Assembly: GCA_934193545.1 (NCBI GenBank)
Contig: CAKPVL010000003.1
Span: 1-64,000, forward strand
Direction of reading: 5' to 3'
Origin: an uncultured Granulicatella sp.
GTDB lineage: Bacteria > Bacillota > Bacilli > Lactobacillales > Aerococcaceae
Length of the DNA stretch: 64,000 nt
Shown here: positions 1 through 8,204 of the stretch, in pieces
How the letters are laid out: each line of letters starts with the position of its first letter
Numbering within the stretch: the first letter of the stretch is position 1
Program-made: the position numbers and the translations under genes
The notes under the pieces: generated by a model
What the model was told of the DNA's origin: nothing
Database searches by the model: none
Seen by the model: only the letters and a program-made list of their open reading frames with translations

Positions 1-40
1 ATTATGCTACACTTATAGTGACAAAGAAAGGATGATTCCT

Positions 41-805
41 GTGAAAAAACAACTCTTACCAGCAGTTGCACTAAGCTCCATTCTCCTTGGCTGTTCGAGC
101 AAGAACACTCCCGCTGAAACAACCACGAGTTCTAAGGCGACTACTGTAGAAACAACGAGCACGACGACAAGTACAACAACAACAACGGAAACAACGGTTC
201 AAAGTACAGAGGCTTCTTCTGAAGCGACTTCTGCGACTGAATCCACTAAGCAAGCGCAGGCTGCAAGTGGCAACGCCGACCTTTCCCTTGGATATGACAT
301 CATCGTCAATAAAAAACATGCGCTACCGTCGACTTACGCGCCCGGCGAAGATCCAACGGCTGGCCAACAAGTGCGCGCATTAATCCACCGCATGCAAGAA
401 CTCGGCTATCCAATTAGTGACTCATACAGCGGATATCGCTCTTATGACTATCAAACCGAAGTCTATAACAACTATGTAGCCCGTGAAGGACAAGCGGCCG
501 CAGATACGTACTCTGCCCGCCCTGGATATAGCGAACATCAAACAGGGCTCGCCTTCGATATCCTCGACTCTCATGGAAACCTACTCGATGGCCCAGAGTA
601 TAGCGACGCCATCCACTGGCTTCATACGCACGCCCACGAGTACGGCTTCATCGTTCGATTCCAACCAGGTAAGGAAGCCATCACAGGTTACCAACCCGAA
701 GCATGGCATTTGCGCTACGTTGGTGACAAAGCCACTGCCATTTATCAATCCGGCTTGAGCTTGGAAGAATATTTTGGGGTTCCTGGTGGGTCCTACACGG
801 ATTAA
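41..805 (+). CDS. VanY/LdcB-type D-Ala- or L,D-carboxypeptidase lipoprotein
   Basis: Predicted zinc peptidase that trims peptidoglycan stem peptides at the outer face of the membrane. A short basic start is followed by a hydrophobic stretch and a lipobox ending LLGC, then a Ser/Thr/Glu-rich linker of about 60 residues, then a VanY-type domain. That domain shows the metal-site pattern SEHQTGLAFD and the later EAWHLRYVG. An in-frame ATG at 32 overlaps the ribosome binding site AGAAAGGA (24-31), so the GTG at 41 with about 9 bases of spacing is the better start (254 aa). Whether the substrate is D,D or L,D cannot be told from sequence. It stands alone and is followed by a weak hairpin and then the convergent metal ATPase. 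Confidence 0.9.
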   Translation: MKKQLLPAVALSSILLGCSSKNTPAETTTSSKATTVETTSTTTSTTTTTETTVQSTEASSEATSATESTKQAQAASGNADLSLGYDIIVNKKHALPSTYAPGEDPTAGQQVRALIHRMQELGYPISDSYSGYRSYDYQTEVYNNYVAREGQAAADTYSARPGYSEHQTGLAFDILDSHGNLLDGPEYSDAIHWLHTHAHEYGFIVRFQPGKEAITGYQPEAWHLRYVGDKATAIYQSGLSLEEYFGVPGGSYTD

Positions 806-820
806 TCGCAAAAACAACAA

Positions 821-874
821 AAACTACCTTGTTTCCAAAGTAGCTTCTTTTAATACACTTCACAATTTGTAATC
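821..874. repeat. Left copy of direct repeat flanking the metal-ATPase pair
   Basis: About 54 bases here (hairpin, CTTCTTTTAATACACTTCAC and the following AATTTGTAATCA) match 3387-3442 with few differences. The right copy is the true 3' end and terminator of the gene at 3418-4128. The left copy would encode the last codons of the same gene (with Tyr to Cys) without the rest of it. The two copies enclose exactly the ATPase and its small partner. Confidence 0.8.
824..843 (+). terminator. Weak hairpin after the carboxypeptidase gene
   Basis: CTACCTTG and CCAAAGTAG form a stem with one mismatch, followed by CTTCTTTT. It probably ends the VanY-type gene. It is also the degenerate copy of the stronger hairpin at 3387-3414 and part of a direct repeat (821-874). 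Confidence 0.5.
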
Positions 875-893
875 AGCTGAAACAAAAATAAAA

Positions 894-915
894 AGCAAGG
901 TGAATTCACCTTGCT
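894..915. terminator. Bidirectional terminator
   Basis: AGCAAGGTGAA and TTCACCTTGCT form a perfect 11-bp stem with T-rich runs on both sides. It ends the minus-strand ATPase gene and could stop read-through from the left. Confidence 0.9.
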
Positions 916-925
916 TTTTATTTTA

Positions 926-2983
926 TTATTGAATATACGTCAAACTCTTACCGATAATGAACGTTGTGGTCACATTATGTAACACCGCTAATAGACTAGG
1001 AGAAACAACATCAATCAAACCTAATCCCATTAAGAAGGAATTAATACCTACTGTATGTTTTAAATTGGCATCTAATTGGTGATTCAGTTGTTCGGTTATA
1101 TTTTCCAAAACCTCTAATCCCGTTAATTGTTCATTTAAGAATAAGATATCGCTGGCTTGACGAGCAATATCTGAAGCACCTGCCATAACAATACCTACAT
1201 TTGCAAGAGAGAGTGCAGCAGAATCATTAATTCCGTCTCCAATCATCAAAACATGATGACCTTCCTCTTGAAGCTGCTCAATTACTTGATGCTTTTGTTC
1301 TGGCTTCACTTGTGTATAAACTCTGTCAAATGGAATCAGCGAGCAAATTGTTTCTGTACGTTTTTGTGTATCTCCCGTAAGAAGTACAATCTGTTTTCCT
1401 TTTTCCTTTAACTCTTTCAATAATACAACTGCTTCTCCTCTTAACGGAGTATCAATAAGGAAAATGGCAATTAATTTTCCGTCATAACTTAAATAAAGTA
1501 AGTTGTATTTTTGGCTATATTCTTCAATTACTGCTTTTTGCTCATTGGAAATAGTCGTCTTCTCATCTTCTAATAATTCCAAACTTCCGATGACGACTCT
1601 TTTTCCATCAATCGATGATACGATTCCTTTTGAAGCTACGTGAGTTAATTTCCCATGCATTTCCTCATGTTCAATCCCCTCATCTTCTGCCTTCTTAACA
1701 ACAGCCGTCGCAATCGGGTGGTAAATATGTTCCTCTAAACAAGCTGCAATTCGTAAAACTTCCGCATCATCATATCCTTCATACGCAATAATTCGTTGAA
1801 TTTTTGGAACTCCAGTTGTCAATGTCCCTGTTTTATCAAAAACAAAAGTATCAACTTGTGCATATTCATCTAAAGAATTAGATCCTTTAATGACAATTCC
1901 TTGATTAGAAGCTGCTTTAATGGCTGTTAAATAAGTTGCTGGTGAAGATAATTTTAGCGCACATGAATAATCCACTAAAAGGAAAGTGAGTGCTTTAGAG
2001 ACTGAGCGTGTGAATAAATAAGTCAACGCCATCCCGATGAAATTATATTTCACTAACCCATCTGCTTTTTCCATTAATTGCTTTTGCTGTTTCGATTGAT
2101 TAAATTCACTCGATTTAATCAGCTGAACAATTTGCTGCAAGCGTAAGTTTTGTTGCTTATTCGTCACTTCTACTAATAGTTCGCCATGCTCTACAACCGT
2201 ATTAGCGTAGACCATATCCCCAATCTTCTTAGCGACAGGGAAAGACTCACCTGTTAATGAACTTTCATTTAAGTAGCCTCTTCCATTGACAACTATTCCG
2301 TCAAAGTAAATTTCTTGACCTTCTGTTGCAACGAAGATATCTCCTACTTCAACATGATTACTCATTTTCTTGAAGCGCTCGCCCTCTTTTTCAATCCATA
2401 TCTCGTAAATATTATTCGTTAAATTCTTTTCAAGTTCTTCAATGGATTTCTTTTGAGACCAGTCATCTAAATCGTCTCCTAAATTTAATAGGAACATAAT
2501 CATATCAGCAGTTTTATGGTCTCCCATCGCTGCAGAAGTCGCTATAGCCACAAAATCGAGTAAACTCATAGAAAGTTTTTTCTCACAAATTGATTGGAAA
2601 GCAGCCTTTCCAAACTTCACCATTTTCAGAAGTATCCATCCCATACGAATAGGTGTTGGAAGAAAGACTTTTGAAAGCATTCTTCTATAAAGATGCGTTG
2701 AAATAATATCATATGGTGAAGAAGGGACTAGCCACTGGACTTCTTTTTGTTTTTCAATTACGTTCTCCATTTGAATCAAAGATAAAAACCTTTGAACTTG
2801 TTGAACTTTCCCTTGAGTAAAATAAACTCCTACATGTTTTAAATCTTTATAAAAGTGCAGTTTTTCAATACCTGGGACTGTGCAAGCTAGTTCCTCTAAA
2901 TACATTTGGACTGGATGCGGACATGTAAAAGGGAGCTCTAAACGTACTCTAGAATTTGATTGATGTTTAATAACAAACTTCAT
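926..2983 (-). CDS. P-type metal cation ATPase with N-terminal HMA-like domain
   Basis: Integral-membrane pump driven by ATP. Residues 1-75 resemble a degenerate heavy-metal-associated domain without the CxxC pair. The actuator motif TGES is at 244-247, the phosphorylation site DKTGTLT at 383-389, and the hinge GDGINDSAA is near 595. The membrane metal-site loop, usually CPC in P1B pumps, reads YSCALKLSSP (339-348), so the first Cys and the Pro are absent. The transported ion therefore cannot be assigned with confidence. The gene starts inside the stop codon of the upstream small gene (TAATG overlap), which implies translational coupling. The pair lies between direct repeats (821-874 and 3387-3442) and looks AT-richer than its neighbours, which suggests acquisition. 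Confidence 0.9.
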   Translation of the reverse strand: MKFVIKHQSNSRVRLELPFTCPHPVQMYLEELACTVPGIEKLHFYKDLKHVGVYFTQGKVQQVQRFLSLIQMENVIEKQKEVQWLVPSSPYDIISTHLYRRMLSKVFLPTPIRMGWILLKMVKFGKAAFQSICEKKLSMSLLDFVAIATSAAMGDHKTADMIMFLLNLGDDLDDWSQKKSIEELEKNLTNNIYEIWIEKEGERFKKMSNHVEVGDIFVATEGQEIYFDGIVVNGRGYLNESSLTGESFPVAKKIGDMVYANTVVEHGELLVEVTNKQQNLRLQQIVQLIKSSEFNQSKQQKQLMEKADGLVKYNFIGMALTYLFTRSVSKALTFLLVDYSCALKLSSPATYLTAIKAASNQGIVIKGSNSLDEYAQVDTFVFDKTGTLTTGVPKIQRIIAYEGYDDAEVLRIAACLEEHIYHPIATAVVKKAEDEGIEHEEMHGKLTHVASKGIVSSIDGKRVVIGSLELLEDEKTTISNEQKAVIEEYSQKYNLLYLSYDGKLIAIFLIDTPLRGEAVVLLKELKEKGKQIVLLTGDTQKRTETICSLIPFDRVYTQVKPEQKHQVIEQLQEEGHHVLMIGDGINDSAALSLANVGIVMAGASDIARQASDILFLNEQLTGLEVLENITEQLNHQLDANLKHTVGINSFLMGLGLIDVVSPSLLAVLHNVTTTFIIGKSLTYIQ

Positions 2984-3261
2984 TATTTTTCACTAGTTTC
3001 TACTACTAATTGTGCATTTTTTTCTTCAGCATATAAGTCTTTTGCTTCTTCTAAGACATCATCTGCATGTTGTTTTACAGTAGAAACAGTTGCGTCAATA
3101 CCATCTTTTAATTTATAAGAAGTAGCGACCGCTTTAGCATATACATGCTTTGCGTCTTTGCTCGCTAATAGTTTTAATCCTAACGATCCAAATAAAACTC
3201 CTCCCGCAAATACACCTGATTTTTTAGCAAACTTTCCTAAACTCATAAGTTCTTTAATCAT
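2983..3261 (-). CDS. Small DUF6110-like partner of the P-type ATPase
   Basis: 92-residue protein with a glycine-rich hydrophobic segment near the N-terminus (about residues 15-32) and a charged helical C-terminus rich in Glu and Lys, resembling YtxH-like or DUF6110 small proteins found beside metal ATPases. An upstream in-frame ATG at 3276 contains the ribosome binding site GGAGGT (3269-3274), so the ATG at 3261 is the better start. Its stop overlaps the ATPase start by one base. A role as a membrane-anchored accessory to the pump is inferred from context only. Confidence 0.8.
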   Translation of the reverse strand: MIKELMSLGKFAKKSGVFAGGVLFGSLGLKLLASKDAKHVYAKAVATSYKLKDGIDATVSTVKQHADDVLEEAKDLYAEEKNAQLVVETSEK

Positions 3262-3289
3262 TATGATTACCTCCATTTTTTTCTAATTA

Positions 3290-3312
3290 GAATTATTCAA
3301 TTCTTATTATAG
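3290..3312 (-). promoter_or_regulatory. Candidate promoter/operator of the metal-ATPase operon
   Basis: An inverted repeat AGAATT-ATTC-AATTCT lies directly next to a minus-strand TATACTATAAT stretch upstream of the small gene. This is the position expected for a repressor site. No metalloregulator is encoded next to it, and the repressor is unknown. Confidence 0.4.
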
Positions 3313-3386
3313 TATACCGATTTAAACTTCTACTTTCAATAATGAAAAATTTAAGATTCTGTTGGTCTCTTTGGCTTTCAAACTAA

Positions 3387-3414
3387 AAGCTACCTTGGAG
3401 TTCCAAGGTAGCTT
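3387..3414 (-). terminator. Terminator of the papain-like gene
   Basis: AAGCTACCTTGGA and its complement are separated by GTT, with TTTTAGTTT following on the minus strand. It begins just past the stop codon of the 3418-4128 gene. Confidence 0.85.
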
Positions 3415-3442
3415 CTTTTAATACACTTCATAATTTGTAATC
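3387..3442. repeat. Right copy of direct repeat flanking the metal-ATPase pair
   Basis: Contains the real 3' end of the gene at 3418-4128 together with its terminator. A near-identical copy lies at 821-874 on the far side of the ATPase operon. See the finding on this island. Confidence 0.8.
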
Positions 3443-4128
3443 AACGGGGAGTTTTTCTTTAGGAGTTTTTGGAGACGTTTATGGTATTGCGCCGGGAAGA
3501 CCATATTTTTGGCACGCAACTCTCTCTCATGCAGCACTTTTGCCACGTGATCCGCGAAGCTAAGGCAGTTTCTCGTCCAACCGTTATACGTCATGAATTT
3601 CGAACGATTGAATTTATAGAACACGGTATCCATCTGTTGCGCCATAAAGTACACGTACATTTCCTCAAAGCGGTCAAAGGTCGGATTATAGTACACCGCC
3701 TCGCTCGTTGGTTGCCACAGCGTCGTCGGCTCTAAAATCTTCGCCAAGTACGCATGAATCTTATCCATCTGCTCATCTGTCACAGCAATCGTATAAATAT
3801 GTAACGCTTTTTGGTAGTGGTTTTTACAAAAAAGCATATACTCCTCGCGCGGTGCTTTAATCAGAACGCCTTCTGCAATCCAGCCCCCTAGTTTCAAGTC
3901 GCGCTCATCGTAGTTCCCATAAGAATAGACGTAGCCATCGATACATAAATCCACGTGCCCCAGCGGACCATTGCCACGCTCAGCCACATGCACGAAAATC
4001 TCGAAACGACTCTTAGCAAGCGGCGGGTACGGAATCGGATAAGGGACAAACGGGTCCGGCATATTCACTTTCGGGAATGAGCGTAGTACTTTTCGTACAA
4101 CCTTCTCCATTAATTTCTTCTCAGCCAT
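3418..4128 (-). CDS. Predicted permuted papain-like (NlpC/P60 or LRAT-fold) protein
   Basis: 236-residue protein of unknown function. A HVDLCIDGYVYSYGNYD stretch (about 77-93) and, more than 100 residues later, a NCLSFADHV stretch give a His-first, Cys-later order as in circularly permuted NlpC/P60 and LRAT-like papain folds. A hydrolase or transferase is an inference. No signal peptide is seen. The ribosome binding site GAGGAG is 6 bases before the ATG at 4128, which is preferred over the in-frame GTG at 4131. The C-terminus is duplicated as a remnant at about 850-874. The gene ends in a strong terminator. Confidence 0.75.
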   Translation of the reverse strand: MAEKKLMEKVVRKVLRSFPKVNMPDPFVPYPIPYPPLAKSRFEIFVHVAERGNGPLGHVDLCIDGYVYSYGNYDERDLKLGGWIAEGVLIKAPREEYMLFCKNHYQKALHIYTIAVTDEQMDKIHAYLAKILEPTTLWQPTSEAVYYNPTFDRFEEMYVYFMAQQMDTVFYKFNRSKFMTYNGWTRNCLSFADHVAKVLHERELRAKNMVFPAQYHKRLQKLLKKNSPLITNYEVY

Positions 4129-4213
4129 CACAAACTCCTCACACTGTCAATAGGCCTATTGTAGCATAAATTCACGATGCATACAGTTACTTTTTATTTT
4201 ACGCAACAAAAAA

Positions 4214-4234
4214 CCTCCCGTCAGAAACGGGAGG
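4214..4234 (-). terminator. Rho-independent terminator of the flavoprotein gene
   Basis: CCTCCCGT-CAGAA-ACGGGAGG is flanked by A/T runs. On the minus strand TTTTTTG follows the stem. It lies about 115 bases beyond the stop codon at 4350. Confidence 0.9.
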
Positions 4235-4349
4235 AAAAAAGGATAGAGTTTTATTTACTTGGGAGTAAATAATTCTTATTTGGGAATACAATTACTATAA
4301 CCAAGTTTTATGAAGAAATTGTGACGTTTAATCCCAATTTTCTAGAAAT

Positions 4350-5603
4350 TTAATACCCCAAAGATGCATGCATACCGGCAACGTAACCCGTTACAAAGGC
4401 TGCAGTGATATTGTACCCACCTGTGTACCCGTGGATGTCTAACAGCTCTCCGCAGAAATACAGTCCTTGGGTTAATTTTGACTCTAAAGTTTTCGGGTTC
4501 ACTTCTTTCAAATGAACGCCTCCACCTGTCACAAATCCTTTCTCAATCGGCAATGAGCCATTGACGGTAAAGCGGAAATTCGTGAGGGCATCTTTAATCT
4601 GTGCCCAGTTGGCTTCACTCAGACGATTGACAGCAGTTTGATCACTAATCCCCACTCTTGCTAGTAAAAATTCTACATATCGTTCAGGAAGTAACCCTTT
4701 CAAGTGATTTTTAATCGATTTTAGAGGCGCATCCTCCACAAACGATCGAAACTGTGCATCAAGTTCGGCATCGCTCATGTCCGGCAATGCATTCAGACTC
4801 ATCACGACATCCTTCTTGCCTTCTTTCTCCTGCACTTGATGCACGAAGCTTGAACAACGTAAGACAGCAGGACCGCTCACTCCAAAATGCGTGAAAATCA
4901 TATCCATCTGATGCGTTACAACAGGCTTCCCTTTGCCATTTAAGACACTAAGCGCCACATTGCGAAGCGACAACGCACGAAGCTCGCCCTTCTTGATGAA
5001 CTCCTCGCCACTCGTTAGCGGAACTTCTGTCGCAAAAAGCGGTGTAATCGTATGGCCAGCTACTTTCGCGATCCCATACCCGTCCCCTGTCGAACCCGTC
5101 TTCGGATAAGATTTTCCACCAGTCGCCAAGATGACCGCATCGGCTTCAAGCTGTTCACCATTATCCAGCTCCACTACTCGCACGGCCCCATCGCTCACAC
5201 GAATCGTCTTCACTTTCACATTCGTACGTACTTGCACGCCTAATTTTTTGATTTCCTGAATAAACGTCTCCAGAATCGTCTTAGCCGAATCCGTCACCGG
5301 GAACATACGCCCGTGATCTTCTTCCTTTAATCGCACGCCGCGACTCTCGAAGAACTGAATAATATCCTGATTATCAAATTGCGAAAAGGCACTATATAAG
5401 AAGCGTCCATTTCCCGGAATATGCTTCACGATTTCTTCTGGAGTACGACGGTTCGTCACATTACAACGCGTTCCACCCGTGTGTAATAACTTCTTTCCAA
5501 GGGTTGGATTTTTCTCGAGCAACACGACTTCAGCGCCATGCATCGCCGCACTGACCGATGCCATCAATCCGCTCGTTCCTCCACCAATAACAATAACTTT
5601 CAT
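4350..5603 (-). CDS. HI0933/BaiN-family FAD-dependent oxidoreductase
   Basis: Cytosolic flavoprotein of 417 residues. The N-terminus MKVIVIGGGTSGLMASVSAA is a Rossmann FAD-binding motif, followed by GKKLLHTGGTRCNVTN, the hallmark of the HI0933/YhiN/BaiN group. The C-terminal region has the second dinucleotide-type segment VTGGGVHLKEVNPKTLESK and YNITAAFVTG. The physiological substrate of most members is unknown; the gut BaiN acts on bile-acid intermediates, but that should not be assumed here. The start at 5603 is set by GGAGG 5 bases upstream. The in-frame ATG at 5630 lacks a ribosome binding site. The gene is monocistronic. Confidence 0.93.
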   Translation of the reverse strand: MKVIVIGGGTSGLMASVSAAMHGAEVVLLEKNPTLGKKLLHTGGTRCNVTNRRTPEEIVKHIPGNGRFLYSAFSQFDNQDIIQFFESRGVRLKEEDHGRMFPVTDSAKTILETFIQEIKKLGVQVRTNVKVKTIRVSDGAVRVVELDNGEQLEADAVILATGGKSYPKTGSTGDGYGIAKVAGHTITPLFATEVPLTSGEEFIKKGELRALSLRNVALSVLNGKGKPVVTHQMDMIFTHFGVSGPAVLRCSSFVHQVQEKEGKKDVVMSLNALPDMSDAELDAQFRSFVEDAPLKSIKNHLKGLLPERYVEFLLARVGISDQTAVNRLSEANWAQIKDALTNFRFTVNGSLPIEKGFVTGGGVHLKEVNPKTLESKLTQGLYFCGELLDIHGYTGGYNITAAFVTGYVAGMHASLGY

Positions 5604-5655
5604 ACTTGCCTCCAATTTTCTTTGTCCCAATCATTATAAAGCATGCAAAATAAAA

Positions 5656-5680
5656 AAGCCTAGAGAAACTCTCTAAGCTT
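5656..5680 (-). terminator. Terminator of the five-paralog membrane protein array
   Basis: AAGCCTAGAGA and TCTCTAAGCTT pair with one mismatch around AAC. On the minus strand TTTTTTATTTT follows. Confidence 0.85.
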
Positions 5681-5691
5681 AAAGTTATCTA

Positions 5692-6141
5692 TCACTCTTT
5701 AAAGTTTTTCGCGCATAGGAAGTAAGAAACGCCTGAAAGAACCGACAAACACCCACCCATAAGCAACGGGCCAAAATACATTTCTAAACCTCTACTGAAA
5801 CTACTGATGATTTTTATAACGACTGCGTTGATCGCCTCTAAACCGGGAACTGTTGCTAGTAGTGTGAGTACTACCGGAATAAGCAGTACTGCCCCTGCTA
5901 AAACAAACAAGTTTGAGGCCTTGTTAGGAACTCGCTCGTCGTCTTTATAGTAAAGTGCACTTTTTATAGCGACAATGAATACGAGAGGATTCAATATCCA
6001 CATACCATATTGAACGGTATTCTGTATCCCATCACTTTTTGCAATTGCCGCAAAAGTTAACAGAAATGGTGATAGGACTGAAAAACCACCACCAATAAAC
6101 CCTACCAAAGCACTAATCATTGTCCATTTTTTACTTTTCAT
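5692..6141 (-). CDS. Paralogous four-helix membrane protein 5 (last of array)
   Basis: 149-residue membrane protein of unknown function with about four hydrophobic helices. It shares with its four upstream neighbours the central block ALKSALYYKDDERV, the following NLF-x-LAG, and the C-terminal GVSYFLCAKNFKE. It is translated from AAAGGAG 8 bases before ATG. It belongs to a same-strand cluster from 8126 down to 5692 that ends in the hairpin at 5656-5680. Small membrane families such as DUF4064 have a similar size, but I do not claim membership. Confidence 0.85.
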   Translation of the reverse strand: MKSKKWTMISALVGFIGGGFSVLSPFLLTFAAIAKSDGIQNTVQYGMWILNPLVFIVAIKSALYYKDDERVPNKASNLFVLAGAVLLIPVVLTLLATVPGLEAINAVVIKIISSFSRGLEMYFGPLLMGGCLSVLSGVSYFLCAKNFKE

Positions 6142-6211
6142 ATTTTCGTCTCCTTTAAGTTTTTAGTCTCAAATTCCCTTAATAAACACCACCTGCTAAC
6201 TTTGTTTCTCT

Positions 6212-6664
6212 CTATTCTTTAAAATTCTTCAGGCAAGAAGCGTAACCGAGGCCACTAATAATCGACAGAACCCCAACGACTACGATAGGCGGAAAGAGAA
6301 TCAGAAAAATATCCACTTCTTCCTCAACCAAATCAAAGAATTGAAGTACGGCTTGATCTAAAAAGAGAACTTTACTGAGTATCACGATAAGGATTGGAGC
6401 ACACCCTAAAATCCCTGCCAGTAAAAACAAGTTCGAGGCCCACTTCTTAACTCTGGAATCTCCTTTATAATAAATAGCACTTTTAAGAGCGACGACGAAG
6501 ATTGTCACATAAGTAGCCACTATCAGTAAGGCTGCTATTGTAAATAAGAACCCATCTGCTCCGAGCCCTGCAGCAAATAGTACTACAGTAGCCACTAGCA
6601 AAAGCGCTCCTCCCTTAATACCGACATTAGCACATCGTACCGCCCATGTTAAATCTTCCATCAT
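6212..6664 (-). CDS. Paralogous four-helix membrane protein 4
   Basis: 150-residue membrane protein, paralog of its neighbours. It has the block ALKSAIYYKGDSRV (near residue 63), then NLFLLAGILG, and ends GLGYASCLKNFKE. About four transmembrane helices are predicted. The ribosome binding site AGGGAG precedes two consecutive ATG codons (6664 and 6661). No catalytic motif is visible. A 70-base gap separates it from the next copy, with no terminator between, so co-transcription is likely. Confidence 0.85.
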   Translation of the reverse strand: MMEDLTWAVRCANVGIKGGALLLVATVVLFAAGLGADGFLFTIAALLIVATYVTIFVVALKSAIYYKGDSRVKKWASNLFLLAGILGCAPILIVILSKVLFLDQAVLQFFDLVEEEVDIFLILFPPIVVVGVLSIISGLGYASCLKNFKE

Positions 6665-6675
6665 ACACTTCTCCC

Positions 6676-7131
6676 TTAGTCCAACTCTTCAAATTTCCTT
6701 AGACAAATCGCATAATAAATGCCCCAGACTACGGATAAAATCGCGGATAGAAACATTAGACCAAGTATACGTTCAAAGCCCTCACTTCCGTCGAATAACG
6801 CGTCCATTATCCAACCAACGAGTCCGCTGATTATTGGAACATTTACCAAAGCAATCAGTAAGGTGACAACGAACCCTACTCCGCTTGAGGCCACAAATAA
6901 ATTGGCACCCACCTGATTCACACGTTCATCCTCTTTATAATAGTGCGCACTTTTCAATGCTACGAAAAAAATAATTCCAAATGTCGTTACTAATAACGCA
7001 AGGGCCACCATTACTCCATCACGACTAGCACCAATTCCGGCCGCCAATAACACCAATGCGAAAAAGATTGCTAAAGGTCCACCTAGAATCCCTACAAACG
7101 CACTGATTTTGGCCCATCTTTTGTCTTTCAT
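6676..7131 (-). CDS. Paralogous four-helix membrane protein 3
   Basis: 151-residue membrane protein with the same family blocks: ALKSAHYYKEDERV, NLFVASSGVG and the C-terminal GIYYAICLRKFEELD. AAGGAG lies 8 bases before the ATG. It is separated by only 11 bases from copy 4. The family-specific charged YYK-x-D-ERV loop between hydrophobic helices is the best-conserved feature and probably faces one side of the membrane as a functional loop (inference). Confidence 0.85.
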   Translation of the reverse strand: MKDKRWAKISAFVGILGGPLAIFFALVLLAAGIGASRDGVMVALALLVTTFGIIFFVALKSAHYYKEDERVNQVGANLFVASSGVGFVVTLLIALVNVPIISGLVGWIMDALFDGSEGFERILGLMFLSAILSVVWGIYYAICLRKFEELD

Positions 7132-7144
7132 CTTCTCAACTCCT

Positions 7145-7582
7145 TTAACTGTTGAAATGAAGTGATACCTTCAAGTAAGAAACACCGCTGACGATAAACA
7201 ACACCCCTGCTAGCCAGGGTAACAATAAATAACTAATCGCGTAAATATCGCTCGCCCACTCCCAGCTAAAAACGAGCGTCTCTAGAGCTTTCCACTCCAT
7301 GATGATTCGCGAAAAATAAAATAGTACGATGAGTCCTCCTGAAGTTAAAAATAGCTTCGGTACCCATCTTTCAACGCGCTCATCCTCTTTATAATAGCGC
7401 AATGCTTTTACCCCTAAAGCGATAACCAATAGATTGATGATTCCTAAAATAATTACTGCTTCGTAAGGTTGAGGTTGTCTTGGACGTCGAAGTAAGACTA
7501 TGAGTACGGGTGCAAGAATCGCTACCAGACCCCAAACAATACCGACAACGCCACAAACTTGTGCTAATGTCTTATTCTTCAT
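7145..7582 (-). CDS. Paralogous four-helix membrane protein 2
   Basis: 145 residues from the ATG at 7582, which has AAGGAGGG upstream; a longer in-frame start at 7624 would overlap the preceding gene and has no ribosome binding site. It carries GVKALRYYKEDERVE and LFLTSGG as in the other copies and ends GVSYLKVSLHFNS. It is more divergent than copies 3-5. Function unknown. Confidence 0.85.
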   Translation of the reverse strand: MKNKTLAQVCGVVGIVWGLVAILAPVLIVLLRRPRQPQPYEAVIILGIINLLVIALGVKALRYYKEDERVERWVPKLFLTSGGLIVLFYFSRIIMEWKALETLVFSWEWASDIYAISYLLLPWLAGVLFIVSGVSYLKVSLHFNS

Positions 7583-7613
7583 CGGTCTCCCTCCTTCGAA
7601 TTCAAAACATTGC

Positions 7614-8126
7614 TTAACCGTCAAATCGATTTAACGAAATTAAATATCCAGCTCCAGAAATCAAGCCCAATAGTCCAGAAACTCCACCCGTGATAATGAG
7701 AATAGAGCCCATCCCACCGATTTGAAGCGTCACATCATTGATGCCCGTTAATCCTGGAATATAGGAAACGAGAACTGGAAGAGTCGCAATAACTCCTAAA
7801 CTGGCTGCCAGTAAAAAGATTTTTGTAATCCAATACGGAATTTCGCCCGTCTTTTTATAATAGCGATGACTAATTCTAGCGACAATAAACATCACCCAAA
7901 TAAACACAACGAGATAAATAAACATCATCTGCGTTTGGTGCAGAATCTGAAGTGTTTCTTCTGAGGGTGCGGTAAATGGAAAAACCATACTAAAAATGAC
8001 AATCGAAAAAATATTCGGCAAGATATAAGACGGCGCCACAAAGATGAGTCCACCCCATACAATTCCTAGTATTCCGCTTAACAGCGCCCATAGTTTTGAT
8101 TTTTTTGGTTGTTCTACAGCCTGCAC
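7614..8126 (-). CDS. Paralogous four-helix membrane protein 1 (first of array)
   Basis: 170 residues, the longest and most divergent member. The central block is degraded to ARISHRYYKKTGEIPYW, followed by KIFLLAASLG, and it ends GAGYLISLNRFDG. It has an extended first loop between helices 1 and 2. The likely start is a GTG at 8126 with GAGG upstream. Its position as the first gene suggests that the operon promoter lies in 8127-8200. Confidence 0.8.
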   Translation of the reverse strand: MQAVEQPKKSKLWALLSGILGIVWGGLIFVAPSYILPNIFSIVIFSMVFPFTAPSEETLQILHQTQMMFIYLVVFIWVMFIVARISHRYYKKTGEIPYWITKIFLLAASLGVIATLPVLVSYIPGLTGINDVTLQIGGMGSILIITGGVSGLLGLISGAGYLISLNRFDG

Positions 8127-8204
8127 TCACAACGCCTCTTTTCTTCTTGTTTTCCTTATTTTATCACAACCGCTTGTCCCTTAGAAGAAAATCCCCAACA
8201 AAAA

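Noticed and set aside
821-3442. Integrative element around the metal ATPase
   Set aside because: The direct repeats are suggestive, but there is no integrase, transposase or mobilisation gene inside, so I report only a flanked island.
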